From Nigrospora sphaerica (taxonomy: Eukaryota > Ascomycota > Sordariomycetes > Amphisphaeriales > Apiosporaceae): a stretch of DNA of 55,000 nucleotides. Under the pieces are notes generated by a model. That model was not told the origin of the DNA. It did no database searches and saw only the letters and a list, made by a program, of their open reading frames with translations. The position numbers were made by a program, and so were the translations under genes. The stretch spans positions 1-55,000 of the forward strand of contig JAGVVL010000028.1 in assembly GCA_018287875.1 (NCBI GenBank). Reading direction: 5' to 3'. Positions 54,506 to 55,000 of the stretch are shown here, piece after piece (the stretch's first letter is position 1; each line of letters opens with the position of its first letter).

Positions 54506-55000
54506 TACTTGCCTGATCTCCTAAACAAATACACCGACAGTATTGCTCCCATCATTATCACGGCACGCAGCTTGCGGTAAGTGGCCCCAGCGGGCGAGCT
54601 AGGCGCGCGCGCCGTCAATGAGGCGCCCCGGCAGTTTATGTTCTCAGTGCCCGTCCTCAGTGAGAACAGCAGCAACAGCAGCACCTCTCTCACCCCCCGC
54701 GAGGAGGATCCCAACCAAGTCGAGATGACGGTGCTGAACGATTACATTTTCGACGAGGCTGAAGGCATACTCCACTACCAGGGTACCAAAGCGAGGCTAA
54801 CGGCAGAGGAGCGTATGCCTTCGTCACAACGCGGTACTCTCAAGAGCCGACAGACCCGCAACTACAGCATCGTCATCCAGGCCACCACATTGTCATCGCC
54901 CTCGACTATTGCCGGCGAGTCCTGTGTTTCCAGCTTGATCAAATGGCACATAAACCGCGCCTCTGAGCAGAACCGCTTCAGGTGTGCCCCTGTCGACAAC

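Larger units (their letters stand above)
52155..55000 (+). pseudogene. Secreted protein of unknown function, split by a transposon
   Basis: The ATG at 52,155 begins a clear signal peptide (LKLAVIGLLATEALPVTAW). A mature part with a Cys pair (SEVCANLTGWEGILCANMP) and a Trp/Gly-rich segment follows. At codon Trp-TA the pogo element 52,568-54,505 is inserted. Reading from 52,567 straight to 54,508 keeps the frame (IWYLPDLLNKYTD) up to TAA 54,575-54,577. Beyond this TAA the same frame stays open to the window end (about 140 codons). Either the TAA replaces a former CAA, or the gTAAGT there (54,574-54,579) is an intron donor. I do not recognise the family. The gene continues past 55,000. It is probably inactive in this strain because of the insertion. 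Confidence 0.7.

Overview
The window looks like chromosomal DNA of a filamentous ascomycete (Pezizomycotina; a Sordariomycete is my guess, not shown). The signs are short introns (60-97 nt) with GTRAGT-type donors and CTAAC/CTAAT branch sites, a fused fungal-type CPS/KS diterpene cyclase, P450s resembling CYP68, a CBM1 domain, pogo/Fot1 transposons, Tad-like LINEs and a chromodomain Ty3/gypsy element.

Region 1 (1-21,274) is a diterpenoid biosynthetic gene cluster. From left to right it holds the 5' end of a reducing-type polyketide synthase running off the edge (-), a P450 (+), a short-chain dehydrogenase (+), a BAHD-like acyltransferase (+), a dead pogo transposon, a second BAHD-like acyltransferase (-), two related CYP68-type P450s (+,+), a geranylgeranyl diphosphate synthase (-) and a bifunctional copalyl diphosphate/kaurene-type synthase (+). 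GGPP synthase and CPS/KS share a divergent promoter. The logic is: GGPPS makes GGPP, CPS/KS cyclises it, three P450s and the SDR oxidise it, and one or two acyltransferases esterify it. The PKS might supply an acyl group or belong to a neighbouring pathway. I cannot name the product.

Region 2 (22,013-25,623) is a Fot1/pogo element with perfect 46-bp terminal inverted repeats, then a broken F-box-like gene.

Region 3 (26,141-49,973) is a transposon island whose insertion order can be read from target-site duplications. An older minus-strand LINE with RNase H (LINE-2, 26,153-37,630) was hit by a Ty3/gypsy element now reduced to a solo LTR (26,708-26,892), and by a full-size plus-strand LINE of another family (LINE-A, 27,809-33,423). 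Beside it lie a 15-copy 9-bp minisatellite and a small secreted CBM1 gene. Next comes a minus-strand LINE-A copy (39,392-44,991) that was itself hit in its 3' tail by a 5'-truncated plus-strand LINE-A. Then follows a 5'-incomplete chromovirus-type Ty3/gypsy element with its 3' LTR.

Region 4 (52,046-55,000) is a gene for a secreted protein, split by a pogo-like transposon with 42-bp TIRs and a TA duplication. Removing the element restores the reading frame.

Almost every gene, transposon ORFs included, carries single-base frameshifts, and nearly all that I resolved fit one base missing from a short homopolymer. Two LINE-A copies disagree at exactly such runs. Many apparent pseudogenes may therefore be intact in the organism. 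In contrast, the pogo copies carry CAG/TGG-to-TAG changes of the kind made by repeat-induced point mutation (RIP).
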